Positions 54,204 to 61,930 of a DNA stretch of 64,000 nt are shown here, piece by piece. Position 1 is the first letter of the stretch. Each line of letters starts with the position of its first letter. Where the stretch lies: NCBI GenBank assembly GCA_937901445.1, contig CALDHY010000042.1:1-64000 (forward strand), written 5' to 3'. Made by a program: the position numbers and the translations under genes. The notes under the pieces were generated by a model that was not told the DNA's origin, made no database searches, and saw only the letters and a list, made by a program, of their open reading frames with translations. This DNA is from an uncultured Selenomonadales bacterium (GTDB lineage: Bacteria > Bacillota > Negativicutes > Selenomonadales > Selenomonadaceae).

Positions 54204-54560
54204 TTACATCACCTCAAGAATCGCCTGCAAAGATTGTTTTAATTCCGGAATATTTTTGGTTAAAATTTCCCACATAAGCTCATAATCAACTTTTTCATAT
54301 TCGTGAACGTGAATATTACGCAACGCTTTTATCTGATTCCACGCAATTTCAGAATGTTGATTTTTAAAATCTTCGGTAAGGCGCGTTGTCAATTCGCCAA
54401 TTTGCAAAATGCACATATCGCAAGACATTTGAAACGCAAAATCTGCAACATATTTTTCAAATTCCGTACCAAAACGGTTTTTCAAAATTTCAATCTTGTT
54501 ACAATACTCAATCATCTTTTGAATCACAATTTTATCAGTATCACGCGGTTTCTTCCTCAT
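54204..54560 (-). CDS. hepT: HepT-like HEPN ribonuclease toxin
   Basis: 118 aa helical HEPN protein with RNIHVHEY (the R-x4-H-x-Y active-site motif) near residue 87. HepT cleaves RNA unless blocked, by AMPylation of the Tyr, by the MntA partner. ATG at 54560 (MRKKPRD) after GAGGTG; it overlaps the mntA 3' end by 20 nt. Pair of mntA. Confidence 0.9.
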   Translation of the reverse strand: MRKKPRDTDKIVIQKMIEYCNKIEILKNRFGTEFEKYVADFAFQMSCDMCILQIGELTTRLTEDFKNQHSEIAWNQIKALRNIHVHEYEKVDYELMWEILTKNIPELKQSLQAILEVM

Positions 54561-54849
54561 AAAGCAACACCTCATCATTTTTAATTTCAGCTAAAAATTC
54601 TTTATCGGAAATACCTGTAGACACTACGTCAACATGGCATTTAAAAATTTCTTCCAAATCCAAAACAAATCCAAAATATTCAATTCCAACAATACGACCA
54701 CGATCAATAATAAAATCAACGTCACTTTCAGCATCAGCTTCGCCGCGCGCGTAACTGCCGAAAAGCCACAAAGTTTTAACGCCGTATTTTTTGGCAATGG
54801 GAACGGCTTTTTCTTTAATTTCTTCAATCGTGTAACGCGGCTTGCTCAT
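54541..54849 (-). CDS. mntA: MntA-like minimal nucleotidyltransferase antitoxin
   Basis: 102 aa. Nucleotidyltransferase motif GSYARGEADAESDVDF (G-S-x10-D-x-D) is intact, as in MntA, which neutralises HepT by AMPylation. ATG at 54849 overlaps the hypB stop (ATGA) and has GGAGG upstream, so it is translated with hypB. Confidence 0.92.
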   Translation of the reverse strand: MSKPRYTIEEIKEKAVPIAKKYGVKTLWLFGSYARGEADAESDVDFIIDRGRIVGIEYFGFVLDLEEIFKCHVDVVSTGISDKEFLAEIKNDEVLLYEEETA

Positions 54850-55496
54850 AATTTTTTTACCTCCATTAAAATAAAATCGCAAAATTCATCAAGCCCCGCG
54901 CCGGTCGTGCAGGAAGTTTCAATAATTTTAATATTTGGATGAATTGTAGTTAAATCTGCGCGAGCGTTTTCAAGATTAAAATTTGTGTAGGGCAACAAGT
55001 CAATTTTATTCAGCAAAGTTACGGCGGATTCTTTAAAAATGAGCGGGTACTTTAAAGGTTTATCGTCTCCTTCAGTGATTGAAAGTACAACGGCTTTAAA
55101 ATTTTCGCCGACGTCAAATTCAGCCGGACAAACTAAATTTCCAACATTTTCAACAATAATTAAATTCAATTCGTCAAGGTTTAAACTTTCGACGGCGCGC
55201 CTTACCATTGCCGCGTCCAAATGACAGCCGCCCGCTGTGTTAATTTGAACAACCGGCACGTTTTGGCGTTCGATTCTTTCGGCGTCTTTGACTGTGAATA
55301 AATCGCCTTCGATAACCGCCACATTAATTTTTTCGGCAAGTTTTGACAAAGTTTTTTCAAGCAGTGAAGTTTTGCCGCTGCCCGGCGAGCCCATTAAATT
55401 TATAACCAAAATATTTTTATCGTTGAAAAGTTTTCGATTTTCGGCGGCGATTTTATCATTTTCGCCCAAAATATTTTTCATAACTTTAACTTCCAT
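54846..55496 (-). CDS. hypB: Hydrogenase nickel-incorporation GTPase HypB
   Basis: 216 aa. P-loop GSPGSGKTS, NTAGGCHLDA with metal-binding Cys and His, ENVGNLVCPAEFD (G3-like), and NKIDLL (G4). The His-rich N-terminal nickel store of some HypB is absent, as in many Firmicutes. It loads Ni into [NiFe]-hydrogenase with HypA. HypA would normally be next to it; here an unknown protein lies upstream. Confidence 0.95.
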   Translation of the reverse strand: MEVKVMKNILGENDKIAAENRKLFNDKNILVINLMGSPGSGKTSLLEKTLSKLAEKINVAVIEGDLFTVKDAERIERQNVPVVQINTAGGCHLDAAMVRRAVESLNLDELNLIIVENVGNLVCPAEFDVGENFKAVVLSITEGDDKPLKYPLIFKESAVTLLNKIDLLPYTNFNLENARADLTTIHPNIKIIETSCTTGAGLDEFCDFILMEVKKL

Positions 55497-55498
55497 TG

Positions 55499-56032
55499 TT
55501 ATACCTCTTCCAAAACAAAATCAATATTATATTCGTCGTCATAGGGTTCACTAATTTTAACGTTGCTGATTTTCAAATTATGGATTTTTATAAAAGATTC
55601 AACGTCCGTAATATCACTGATATTTTTTAAAGTGGTACTTAACGCTTTAATCAGCAATGACGCTTTTTCGCCGTCATTAAAAGTAATGTCAAGCATATTT
55701 CCATACGCGCCAAAACGAATTTTAATTTTTTCCGGCGTAAAATTTTTATCGTTCAGATATTTTATAAAAATTTCAACTACCGAAAATTTGGCGGTGGTAT
55801 GAACTTCGATTTTTTCAAGGGTTGAATCTTGCTTTTCCAAGTAATTAATAAAAATTTCGGCGTATTCTCCAATTCCCGAAAAATCGTAAATAAATTCGTA
55901 AGGCGGCACAAGTCCTTTAAAGTGTGCAATAATTTCAGCTTCATTTCTGTTGCGCGCCGTAACTTTAACAGTTTTTCTGTGTTGCGAGTGAAAATCTATT
56001 CCTCTGATTGTGTATTCTTGCCAAAAATCCAT
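55499..56032 (-). CDS. Hypothetical protein in the hypB operon
   Basis: About 177 aa, cytosolic, mixed alpha/beta, no CxxC zinc motif, so not HypA. N-terminal DFWQEYTIRGIDFHSQHRKTVKVTARNRNEAEIIA resembles the start of HypA-like or dodecin-like folds only weakly. ATG at 56032 after GGAGG. Two nt before hypB, so the two are coupled. Role unknown; its place suggests hydrogenase maturation. Confidence 0.6.
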   Translation of the reverse strand: MDFWQEYTIRGIDFHSQHRKTVKVTARNRNEAEIIAHFKGLVPPYEFIYDFSGIGEYAEIFINYLEKQDSTLEKIEVHTTAKFSVVEIFIKYLNDKNFTPEKIKIRFGAYGNMLDITFNDGEKASLLIKALSTTLKNISDITDVESFIKIHNLKISNVKISEPYDDEYNIDFVLEEV

Positions 56033-56159
56033 AATTTCCTCCAACTTAAAAATAAAATTAAGGCGACAAGTTTTTCAACCCGCCGCCCAAATTATATCTG
56101 TCAAATTTTTAATTGTAAATTGCAACCGCGCCAAAAAGAGCAAAATTTGCAATGGTTGA

Positions 56160-56330
56160 AAAGAGATGCCCGCGCTTTGCACGGGTCCGGGTAACGTTGG
56201 AGCGTACGAGGTGGCGGAAGCCCTACTCCGAGCGTACAGTAAACTTAGTGCCCTGCGCGGGCACGCGTTTTCTTTGGTACTTTCTTTGAGGCTTGGTCAA
56301 AGAAAGTACATTTAAGATAAAAATAAATTA
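56160..56330. ncRNA. GC-rich structured intergenic element
   Basis: In a ~320-nt gap. TGCCCGCGC (near 56169) pairs with GCGCGGGCA (near 56256); inside are GGAGCGTACGAGG and CTACTCCGAGCGTAC, which can also fold. It is followed by GTTTTCTTTGGTACTTTCTTTG and its partner CAAAGAAAGTAC. It stands out by GC content from the AT-rich surroundings. A related AAAGAAAGTAC element is at 42.7 kb. It may be a small RNA, a terminator complex or a mobile-element relic; none can be shown. Confidence 0.45.
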
Positions 56331-56355
56331 CATTTATAAGTAAAAAAATTGCAAT

Positions 56356-57771
56356 TCATTTAAGTGTAAAATTCGGCTTGCAAGTATTTTTGAATTGGAA
56401 GAAACAAACTGCCGCCAAAATTATCGCTACGATATTTCCAACAACCGCCGGAAATTGCAAGCCTTCAGGAGCTTGAATTATATAAGTTACTGTAACGAAC
56501 GTCATAAACATTGCGGGAATAAACGGAATTAAAAACGACCGCCCCGAAAATTTTTTTGTCATATAAACTGCGCCCATCCAAAGTACAATCGTTGCAACAG
56601 TTTGATTCGTCCACGCAAAATATCTCCACACCGAATTATAATCAAGTTGAGTAATAATTCCTACGGCAATAATCATTGGCACGGCAAAAACTAAGCGACT
56701 TTTAATTTTAACTTGCGCCAAATCAAACCAATCTGAAAGAATTAATCTTGAACTTCTTAACGCAGTATCGCCGGAAGTAATTGGGCAAACTATAACGCCA
56801 ATCATCGCTAACGCCATACCAATACCGCCGCCCATAGAATCTTGACAAATTTTATAGACAGCCGCGCCCGCGCCGCCGCTTGAAATTTCCGCTGCAAGTC
56901 CTTCAGTGCCGTGAAAGAAAGTAATTCCTGCCGCCGCCCAAATTAAAGCGATAATTCCTTCACAAACCATCGCGCCGTAAAATACAGGGCGCGCCAAATG
57001 TTCATTCGGTATGCAACGTGACATTATAGGCGATTGTGTGGCGTGAAAGCCGCTTATCGCTCCGCAAGCCACCGTTATAAACATAAACGGGAATATTGGC
57101 ATTGCGTCGCCTTTTGGGTGTAAATTCGCAAGTTGCATTTCCGGCATTGGCAAGCCGCTGAATATCATTCCAAACATTACGCCCAACGCCATTACTATAA
57201 AACAAATTCCAAAGATAGGATACAAGCCGCCAATGATTTTATCAACCGGTAAAAGCGTCGCCAAAAAATAATAAAATAAAATTACTACAACAAAAATCTG
57301 CAGCGAAATTCCCGTTAATTTTTCCAAAAGCCCGGCAGGTCCAACCGTGAAAACTGCACTAAGCAAAACTAACAGAATAACCATAAAAACGCGCATAAAA
57401 TTTAAAACGCCCGCGCCCAAATATTTGCCTACAACTTCAGTAATACTTTTGCCGCCTTCGCGCATGCTTACCATTCCGGCAAAATAATCGTGAACGCCGC
57501 CGGCAAAAATTGTTCCAAGCACAATCCACAAATAAACGCTTGTACCCCAAATTGCGCCGCCCAACGCGCCAAAAATTGGTCCGAGCCCCGCAATGTTCAA
57601 AAGTTGAATCATAAAAATTTTCCACGTCGGCAACGGTACAAAGTCCACGCCGTCTCTTTTAGTTATTGCAGGCGTCGGGGCGTTCGTCGGCTTGAAGAAT
57701 TTTTCAACGATACTGCCGTAAATAAAATATCCCAAAATCAACGCCGCAAGTGCAACTAAAAATGTTGTCAT
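56356..57771 (-). CDS. cstA: Carbon starvation protein CstA (peptide/pyruvate transporter family)
   Basis: 471 aa, about 13-14 membrane helices. WKIFMIQLLNIAGLGPIFGALGGAIWG, GGVHDYFAGMVSMREGGKSITE and GDTALRSSRLIL are conserved in the CstA/BtsT family, which takes up pyruvate or peptides. Shorter than E. coli CstA (701 aa), the usual Firmicute length. ATG at 57771 after GAGGTG. -10 TATAAT (57797-57792) in a TGTTATAAT context. Confidence 0.93.
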   Translation of the reverse strand: MTTFLVALAALILGYFIYGSIVEKFFKPTNAPTPAITKRDGVDFVPLPTWKIFMIQLLNIAGLGPIFGALGGAIWGTSVYLWIVLGTIFAGGVHDYFAGMVSMREGGKSITEVVGKYLGAGVLNFMRVFMVILLVLLSAVFTVGPAGLLEKLTGISLQIFVVVILFYYFLATLLPVDKIIGGLYPIFGICFIVMALGVMFGMIFSGLPMPEMQLANLHPKGDAMPIFPFMFITVACGAISGFHATQSPIMSRCIPNEHLARPVFYGAMVCEGIIALIWAAAGITFFHGTEGLAAEISSGGAGAAVYKICQDSMGGGIGMALAMIGVIVCPITSGDTALRSSRLILSDWFDLAQVKIKSRLVFAVPMIIAVGIITQLDYNSVWRYFAWTNQTVATIVLWMGAVYMTKKFSGRSFLIPFIPAMFMTFVTVTYIIQAPEGLQFPAVVGNIVAIILAAVCFFQFKNTCKPNFTLK

Positions 57772-57825
57772 ACAAAAATCACCTCGCGGCAATTATAACA
57801 CTTTGTATATTTTTGTTGTAAAATT

Positions 57826-58755
57826 TTATTTAAAAATTCTTCGACTGGTTGCCGCAATTTTTGATTCAGGAATTGGCAGTTTCATTGCCTCGTACCTTAA
57901 CAATAAATCTCTTACCATTTCCAATTCGGTAAAATTCGGCGGGTAGCCGTAAGCGTCCATTACCGCCGCGTCGTTTTCATTGTGCGCCTCGCGCAGGTCA
58001 GGCGGCATCGCCACTTCGTCATATAAATCTGCAAGGCTTGCATTTGGGTAATTCGCCCGCGCGTCCAAAATTTTTTGCGCCGCCCTTTCCATTCTTGCCT
58101 TGCGTTTTTTGTCTGCGTTGATAAAAATAAAATTATTATAAACAATCGTCCCCGAATATCTGTAACTCATTCCAAGACGCCCCGCAACAACGCGCATCCA
58201 AGCCATATGTACAATACTTGTAAGCTGCCCAAAAAGCCATAAACTTGCATCGGGAATTACTGAACAAGCATTGCCCGCAATAATATCTTTATCAACCCAA
58301 CCAATAGGGATATATTTTCGACTTTCGCCCGAATGAAGCGGCACACAAAGATAATCAGTTTTTGGTTGTCGAATTTCTTGAAATAAAGTGGGCTTGTCTG
58401 CAGATTTTCGGGTAGCGGCTTTTTGACTTTTTAAACGAAATTCTTTCACGGCTTTAACCCTTTTATAGACAAGCGGCATTTTGCGCAATTCATCAGGCGG
58501 GCAATCGACAAGCCAAAGGCAATAGCGCATTTTGTTATTAATAAATTCTTCAGCACCAATATAACGGCGAATATATTTTTTGGCGGCGGGTTCACGTTTA
58601 ATAAAATCTTCGTAGTCTTCAGCCTCAATGATTAAATTTCCGCCATCTGTAGGCTTACTTCCAAAAATCATACGCGGCACGGTAAATCTTTGCGTTTCGT
58701 CAATGTAGTATTCGCCCGGAAATTTTGTAATTATGTAAGGATTTGTTTCTGACAC
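57826..58755 (-). CDS. Orphan MmeI-type target-recognition domain
   Basis: 309 aa resembling only the C-terminal part of the ~900-1000-aa MmeI-type (type IIL) restriction-modification enzymes: DGGNLI..AEDYEDFIKREPAAKKYIRRYIGAEEFINNKMRYCLWL, RKYIPIGWVDKDIIAGN, LTSIVHMAWMRVVAGRLG.SYRYS, then VYNNFIF, and AQKILDARANYPNASLADLYD. Nuclease and methyltransferase domains are missing. GTG at 58755 with GAGGTG and an extended -10 (58780-58775), so it may be expressed. No DNA-modifying partner is nearby. Either a relic or a specificity module. Confidence 0.82.
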   Translation of the reverse strand: MSETNPYIITKFPGEYYIDETQRFTVPRMIFGSKPTDGGNLIIEAEDYEDFIKREPAAKKYIRRYIGAEEFINNKMRYCLWLVDCPPDELRKMPLVYKRVKAVKEFRLKSQKAATRKSADKPTLFQEIRQPKTDYLCVPLHSGESRKYIPIGWVDKDIIAGNACSVIPDASLWLFGQLTSIVHMAWMRVVAGRLGMSYRYSGTIVYNNFIFINADKKRKARMERAAQKILDARANYPNASLADLYDEVAMPPDLREAHNENDAAVMDAYGYPPNFTELEMVRDLLLRYEAMKLPIPESKIAATSRRIFK

Positions 58756-58847
58756 TAAAAATCACCTCGCGCAGATTATAACACGGTGTAGAAAAATTTT
58801 CTGTTTGAAGTTATAATAGGGCGAAAATTTTTTTGGAGGTGGTTAAG

Positions 58848-59267
58848 TTGAAAATTTTATTTGTTTGCAGCGGCAATACCGGACGTTCGCCAATGGCAGA
58901 ATTTGTAATGAAAAAACTTGTCGACGGCGATAAAAATTTTGTAATTGAGTCTGCGGCGTCAAAGCCGACAAGCGGCGGCGAATTGCACGCGGGAATTGCG
59001 GCAAAACTGCGCGAGGAAAATGTACCCTACACAAAACATACCGCGCGGCAAATTTCGGCGGCAGATTATCAAAAGTTCGACAAAATAATTTGCATGGACG
59101 CGGGCAACGTCGAGCAAGTCAAGGAAATTTGCGGCGGCGACCCTCAAGGCAAAATTCAAATGTTGCTGGAAAAAGATATTCCTTGGGACAAAAACGGATT
59201 CGCCAAAACTTATGAAGATATTCTGCGCGGCTGTAAAAATTTGTTGGAAACTTTAAAGGAGGCTTAA
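58848..59267 (+). CDS. Low-molecular-weight protein tyrosine phosphatase
   Basis: 139 aa. P-loop CSGNTGRS (C-x5-R-S) near the N-terminus and DIPWDKNGF with the general-acid Asp near the C-terminus. In Firmicutes these enzymes act on bacterial tyrosine kinases of polysaccharide synthesis, or on arginine phosphate. TTG start at 58848 with GGAGGTGG; other starts overlap that site. A promoter TATAAT lies near 58820. Followed closely by a secreted protein gene. Confidence 0.93.
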   Translation: MKILFVCSGNTGRSPMAEFVMKKLVDGDKNFVIESAASKPTSGGELHAGIAAKLREENVPYTKHTARQISAADYQKFDKIICMDAGNVEQVKEICGGDPQGKIQMLLEKDIPWDKNGFAKTYEDILRGCKNLLETLKEA

Positions 59268-59271
59268 CATT

Positions 59272-59610
59272 ATGAAAAAATTTTTTGCTACGCTCTTAAT
59301 TGCAACGGCGTTAATTTTCGGCAGTCAAAATAACTTTGCTGAAGCAGAGGAAGTTTTTATGGGAACTCATCCCTCAAGCAATATGCAAGCCTATTTGATA
59401 ACTGAAAGCATAGAAGTAAATGAAGACAGCTTTACTTGTACCGTCATTTCATACTACAAAAATCAGCACAGTTACTTGAAGTACTATTTTTTTCAAAATG
59501 GCGATGACGTCTACTATCAAACAGATGCCAATTTGAAGCCGTTAAAATTATCAGAAAACACGGTTGTAGAAAACAATATCTATAAATACGTTTGGTTAGG
59601 TGAAAGATAA
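59272..59610 (+). CDS. Small secreted protein
   Basis: 112 aa with a clear Sec signal peptide (MKKFFATLLIATALIFGSQNN, cleavage after AEA near residue 25). The mature part (~85 aa) is beta-rich with aromatic residues (YYKNQHSYLKYYFFQ), no cysteine. Not recognised. Four nt after the phosphatase gene, probably the same transcript. Confidence 0.75.
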   Translation: MKKFFATLLIATALIFGSQNNFAEAEEVFMGTHPSSNMQAYLITESIEVNEDSFTCTVISYYKNQHSYLKYYFFQNGDDVYYQTDANLKPLKLSENTVVENNIYKYVWLGER

Positions 59611-59698
59611 AAAAATTAACGGCGCGGCAGGATTTTTTTTTGACGCGGCAAATAAAATTCAAGTAGTATTGTAAAAAAAATCACAGGAGGGATTAACT

Positions 59699-60541
59699 TT
59701 GAGAGAGTTAGACGTAAAAGTTATAACTGAAAACGTCGCCGAAATGTGCAAAGAAGCGGCGTATTATTTGCCCGAAGATGTTTACAACGGGCTGAAGCGC
59801 GGGCGTGAAACCGAAAAATCTGAAGTAGGTAAAATCGTCCTTGACCAAATTATTAAAAACGCCGAAATTGCAAAGGCTGAAGATCGCCCCTACTGTCAAG
59901 ATACCGGTATGACGATTGTATTTGTCAAACTTGGACAGGATTTACACATTGTCGGCGGCGATTTTACAGAGGCGATTAACGCGGGAATTGCAAAAGGCTA
60001 CACTGAAGGCTATTTGAGAAAATCTGTTGTAGGCGAGCCGCTTTTTAACCGCGTCAACACTAAAAACAATACGCCCGGCGTAATTTACACTGAAATTGTA
60101 CCCGGCGATAAATTGGAAATTACCATTGCGCCAAAAGGTTTTGGTTCAGAAAATAAATCCGGCGTGAAAATGCTTGTACCGGCGGACGGCGTTAAAGGCG
60201 TCAAAAAAGCCGTTATGGAAATTATTTTGCACGCCAGTATGAATCCTTGCCCGCCTATGGTTGTCGGCGTTGGAATTGGCGGCACTATGGACAGAGCGGC
60301 TTTACTTTCCAAAAAAGCTTTAACCCGTTCAATCGACGAAAGAAACCCAATGCCCGAATATGCAAAACTTGAGGAAGAACTTTTGGAACTTATAAACTCA
60401 ACGGGAATTGGTCCGCAACTCGGCGGTACAACTTCCGCGCTTGCCGTTAATGTTGAATGGGGACCTACGCACATTGCGGGCTTGCCTGTTGCAGTTACGA
60501 TTTGCTGTCATGCAATGCGCCACTCTCACAGAATTTTATAA
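59699..60541 (+). CDS. fumA: Fumarate hydratase, alpha subunit (class I, Fe-S)
   Basis: 280 aa. N-terminal region with CQDTGM, SVVGEPLFNRVNTKNNTPGV, GSENKSGVKML, and GIGGTMDRAALLSKKAL, as in the Fe-S-binding half of two-subunit class I fumarases (some relatives act on tartrate). TTG start at 59699 after GGAGG. Upstream TTGACG and TAGTAT (near 59640-59675) may be its promoter. Cotranscribed with the beta subunit despite the heptamer repeat between them. Confidence 0.93.
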   Translation: MRELDVKVITENVAEMCKEAAYYLPEDVYNGLKRGRETEKSEVGKIVLDQIIKNAEIAKAEDRPYCQDTGMTIVFVKLGQDLHIVGGDFTEAINAGIAKGYTEGYLRKSVVGEPLFNRVNTKNNTPGVIYTEIVPGDKLEITIAPKGFGSENKSGVKMLVPADGVKGVKKAVMEIILHASMNPCPPMVVGVGIGGTMDRAALLSKKALTRSIDERNPMPEYAKLEEELLELINSTGIGPQLGGTTSALAVNVEWGPTHIAGLPVAVTICCHAMRHSHRIL

Positions 60542-60612
60542 GGATTAGGGGTTAAGGTCTAAGGACTAGGGAAATTTTCCTTAGCCTTTAATCCTTAAAC
60601 CTTAGCCCTTAA
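60541..60612. repeat. Two-armed heptamer repeat between fumA and fumB
   Basis: Purine-rich 7-mers (AGGATTA, GGGGTTA, AGGTCTA, AGGACTA), an A/T loop, then pyrimidine-rich 7-mers (CTTAGCC, TTTAATC, CTTAAAC, CTTAGCC). The arms can pair. Confidence 0.88.
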
Positions 60613-60633
60613 AAAACTGACTGAAAGGAAGTT

Positions 60634-61212
60634 TTGAAATTGGCTGAAAGCATCAGAATAACAACGCCTTTTACTGAAGAAATGTCAAGAAAACTTAAAG
60701 CCGGCGACAGCGTTTTAATTACCGGCACAATCATAAGCGCACGCGACGCCGCACATAAAGCAATGACTGAAGCACTTGCACGCGGCGAAAAATTGCCTGT
60801 TGACTGGAATAACCAAATTGTTTATTATCTTGGACCTACACCGGCTAAGCCCGGCGACCCCATCGGTTCCTGCGGTCCTACAACTTCCGGCAGAATGGAC
60901 GCCTATACACCGACAATGTTAGATCAAGGTATTAAGGGAATGGTAGGCAAAGGCTCCCGCGCTCCTGAAGTTGTCGAGGCTATGAAGAAAAACGGCGCAA
61001 CTTATTTTGCGGCAGTTGGCGGCGCGGCGGCTTTAATCGCTAAATCTGTAAAAAGTTACAAAGTTTTAGCTTATCCCGAACTTGGACCGGAGGCGGTTGC
61101 AGCGTTGGAAGTTGTAGATTTTCCGGCTATTGTCGTCATTGACTGCGAAGGAAATAATTTTTATGAAATTGGACAAAAACCTTTCCGCAACTTTGATATG
61201 AGCAAAATTTAA
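60634..61212 (+). CDS. fumB: Fumarate hydratase, beta subunit
   Basis: 192 aa. ITGTIISARDAAHKAM, YYLGPTPAKPGDPIGSCGPTTSGRMD, GMVGKG and YPELGPEAV match the beta half of class I fumarase/L(+)-tartrate dehydratase. TTG at 60634 or the next TTG at 60640, the latter better spaced from AAAGGA. Works with FumA to hydrate fumarate to malate. Confidence 0.92.
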   Translation: MKLAESIRITTPFTEEMSRKLKAGDSVLITGTIISARDAAHKAMTEALARGEKLPVDWNNQIVYYLGPTPAKPGDPIGSCGPTTSGRMDAYTPTMLDQGIKGMVGKGSRAPEVVEAMKKNGATYFAAVGGAAALIAKSVKSYKVLAYPELGPEAVAALEVVDFPAIVVIDCEGNNFYEIGQKPFRNFDMSKI

Positions 61213-61276
61213 GGGTTAAGGGTTAAGGGCTAGGGACTAGGGAAATTTCCTTAGTCCTTAATCCTTAGTCCTTATA
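61211..61276. repeat. Two-armed heptamer repeat between fumB and sdhC
   Basis: Purine arm (AAGGGTT, AAGGGTT, AAGGGCT, AGGGACT, AGGG), then pyrimidine arm (CCTTAGT, CCTTAAT, CCTTAGT, CCTTATA). Same form as at 60541. Confidence 0.88.
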
Positions 61277-61294
61277 AAAATAAGGAGGCAGAAA

Positions 61295-61918
61295 ATGTTT
61301 CACACCACTTTTTATTTGCGGCGTTTACATTCTTTGTGCGGCTTGCTTGTCTTGGGTATGGTACTTTTTGAACACATTTTTACAAACTCAATGGCAATGC
61401 TCGGACCTGAAGGCTTAAACACCGCGCTTGAGATGATGGAGCTTATTCCTAAGCCAATTTTCTTGGGATTGGAGCTCGGCGGTATTGCAGTGCCGCTTTT
61501 ATTTCACGGCATTTATGGTATTTACATTGCACTGCAAGCTAACAACAACCCGCGCCGTTTCGGCTATCTTCGTAACTGGAATTTTACTTTGCAACGTTGG
61601 ACTGCGTGGTTTTTGGTAGTATTTTTAATTTGGCACGTCGGCTACCTTCGTTTTTATGTAAAAGGCGTTACCGGCACTCCAATTTCTTTTGAACTGCTCC
61701 AAAACTTTTTCCAAAATCCCGTTATTGTTGTACTTTATATTTTGGGAATGTGGGCGGCGATTTTCCATTTCTGCAACGGTATAACTACTTTCTGCATGAC
61801 GTGGGGAATTACAAAAGGTCCGCGCTCTCAAAATGTTATCAGCGCAATTAGTATGATGCTTTGCGCGGGGCTTTGCCTTGTAACTGTTGCATTTATGGCA
61901 AGCTATTTTGTTTATTGA
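61295..61918 (+). CDS. sdhC: Succinate dehydrogenase/fumarate reductase cytochrome b subunit
   Basis: 207 aa with five membrane helices and a pattern of histidines (RRLHSLCGLLVLGMVLFEHIF, LFHGIYGIYI, WHVGYL, IFHFCNGI) as in the diheme type-B cytochrome b. It anchors the complex and carries electrons to or from quinone. ATG at 61295 after AAGGAGG. 12 nt before sdhA. Confidence 0.93.
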   Translation: MFHTTFYLRRLHSLCGLLVLGMVLFEHIFTNSMAMLGPEGLNTALEMMELIPKPIFLGLELGGIAVPLLFHGIYGIYIALQANNNPRRFGYLRNWNFTLQRWTAWFLVVFLIWHVGYLRFYVKGVTGTPISFELLQNFFQNPVIVVLYILGMWAAIFHFCNGITTFCMTWGITKGPRSQNVISAISMMLCAGLCLVTVAFMASYFVY

Positions 61919-61930
61919 GGTGGGTAGAAT

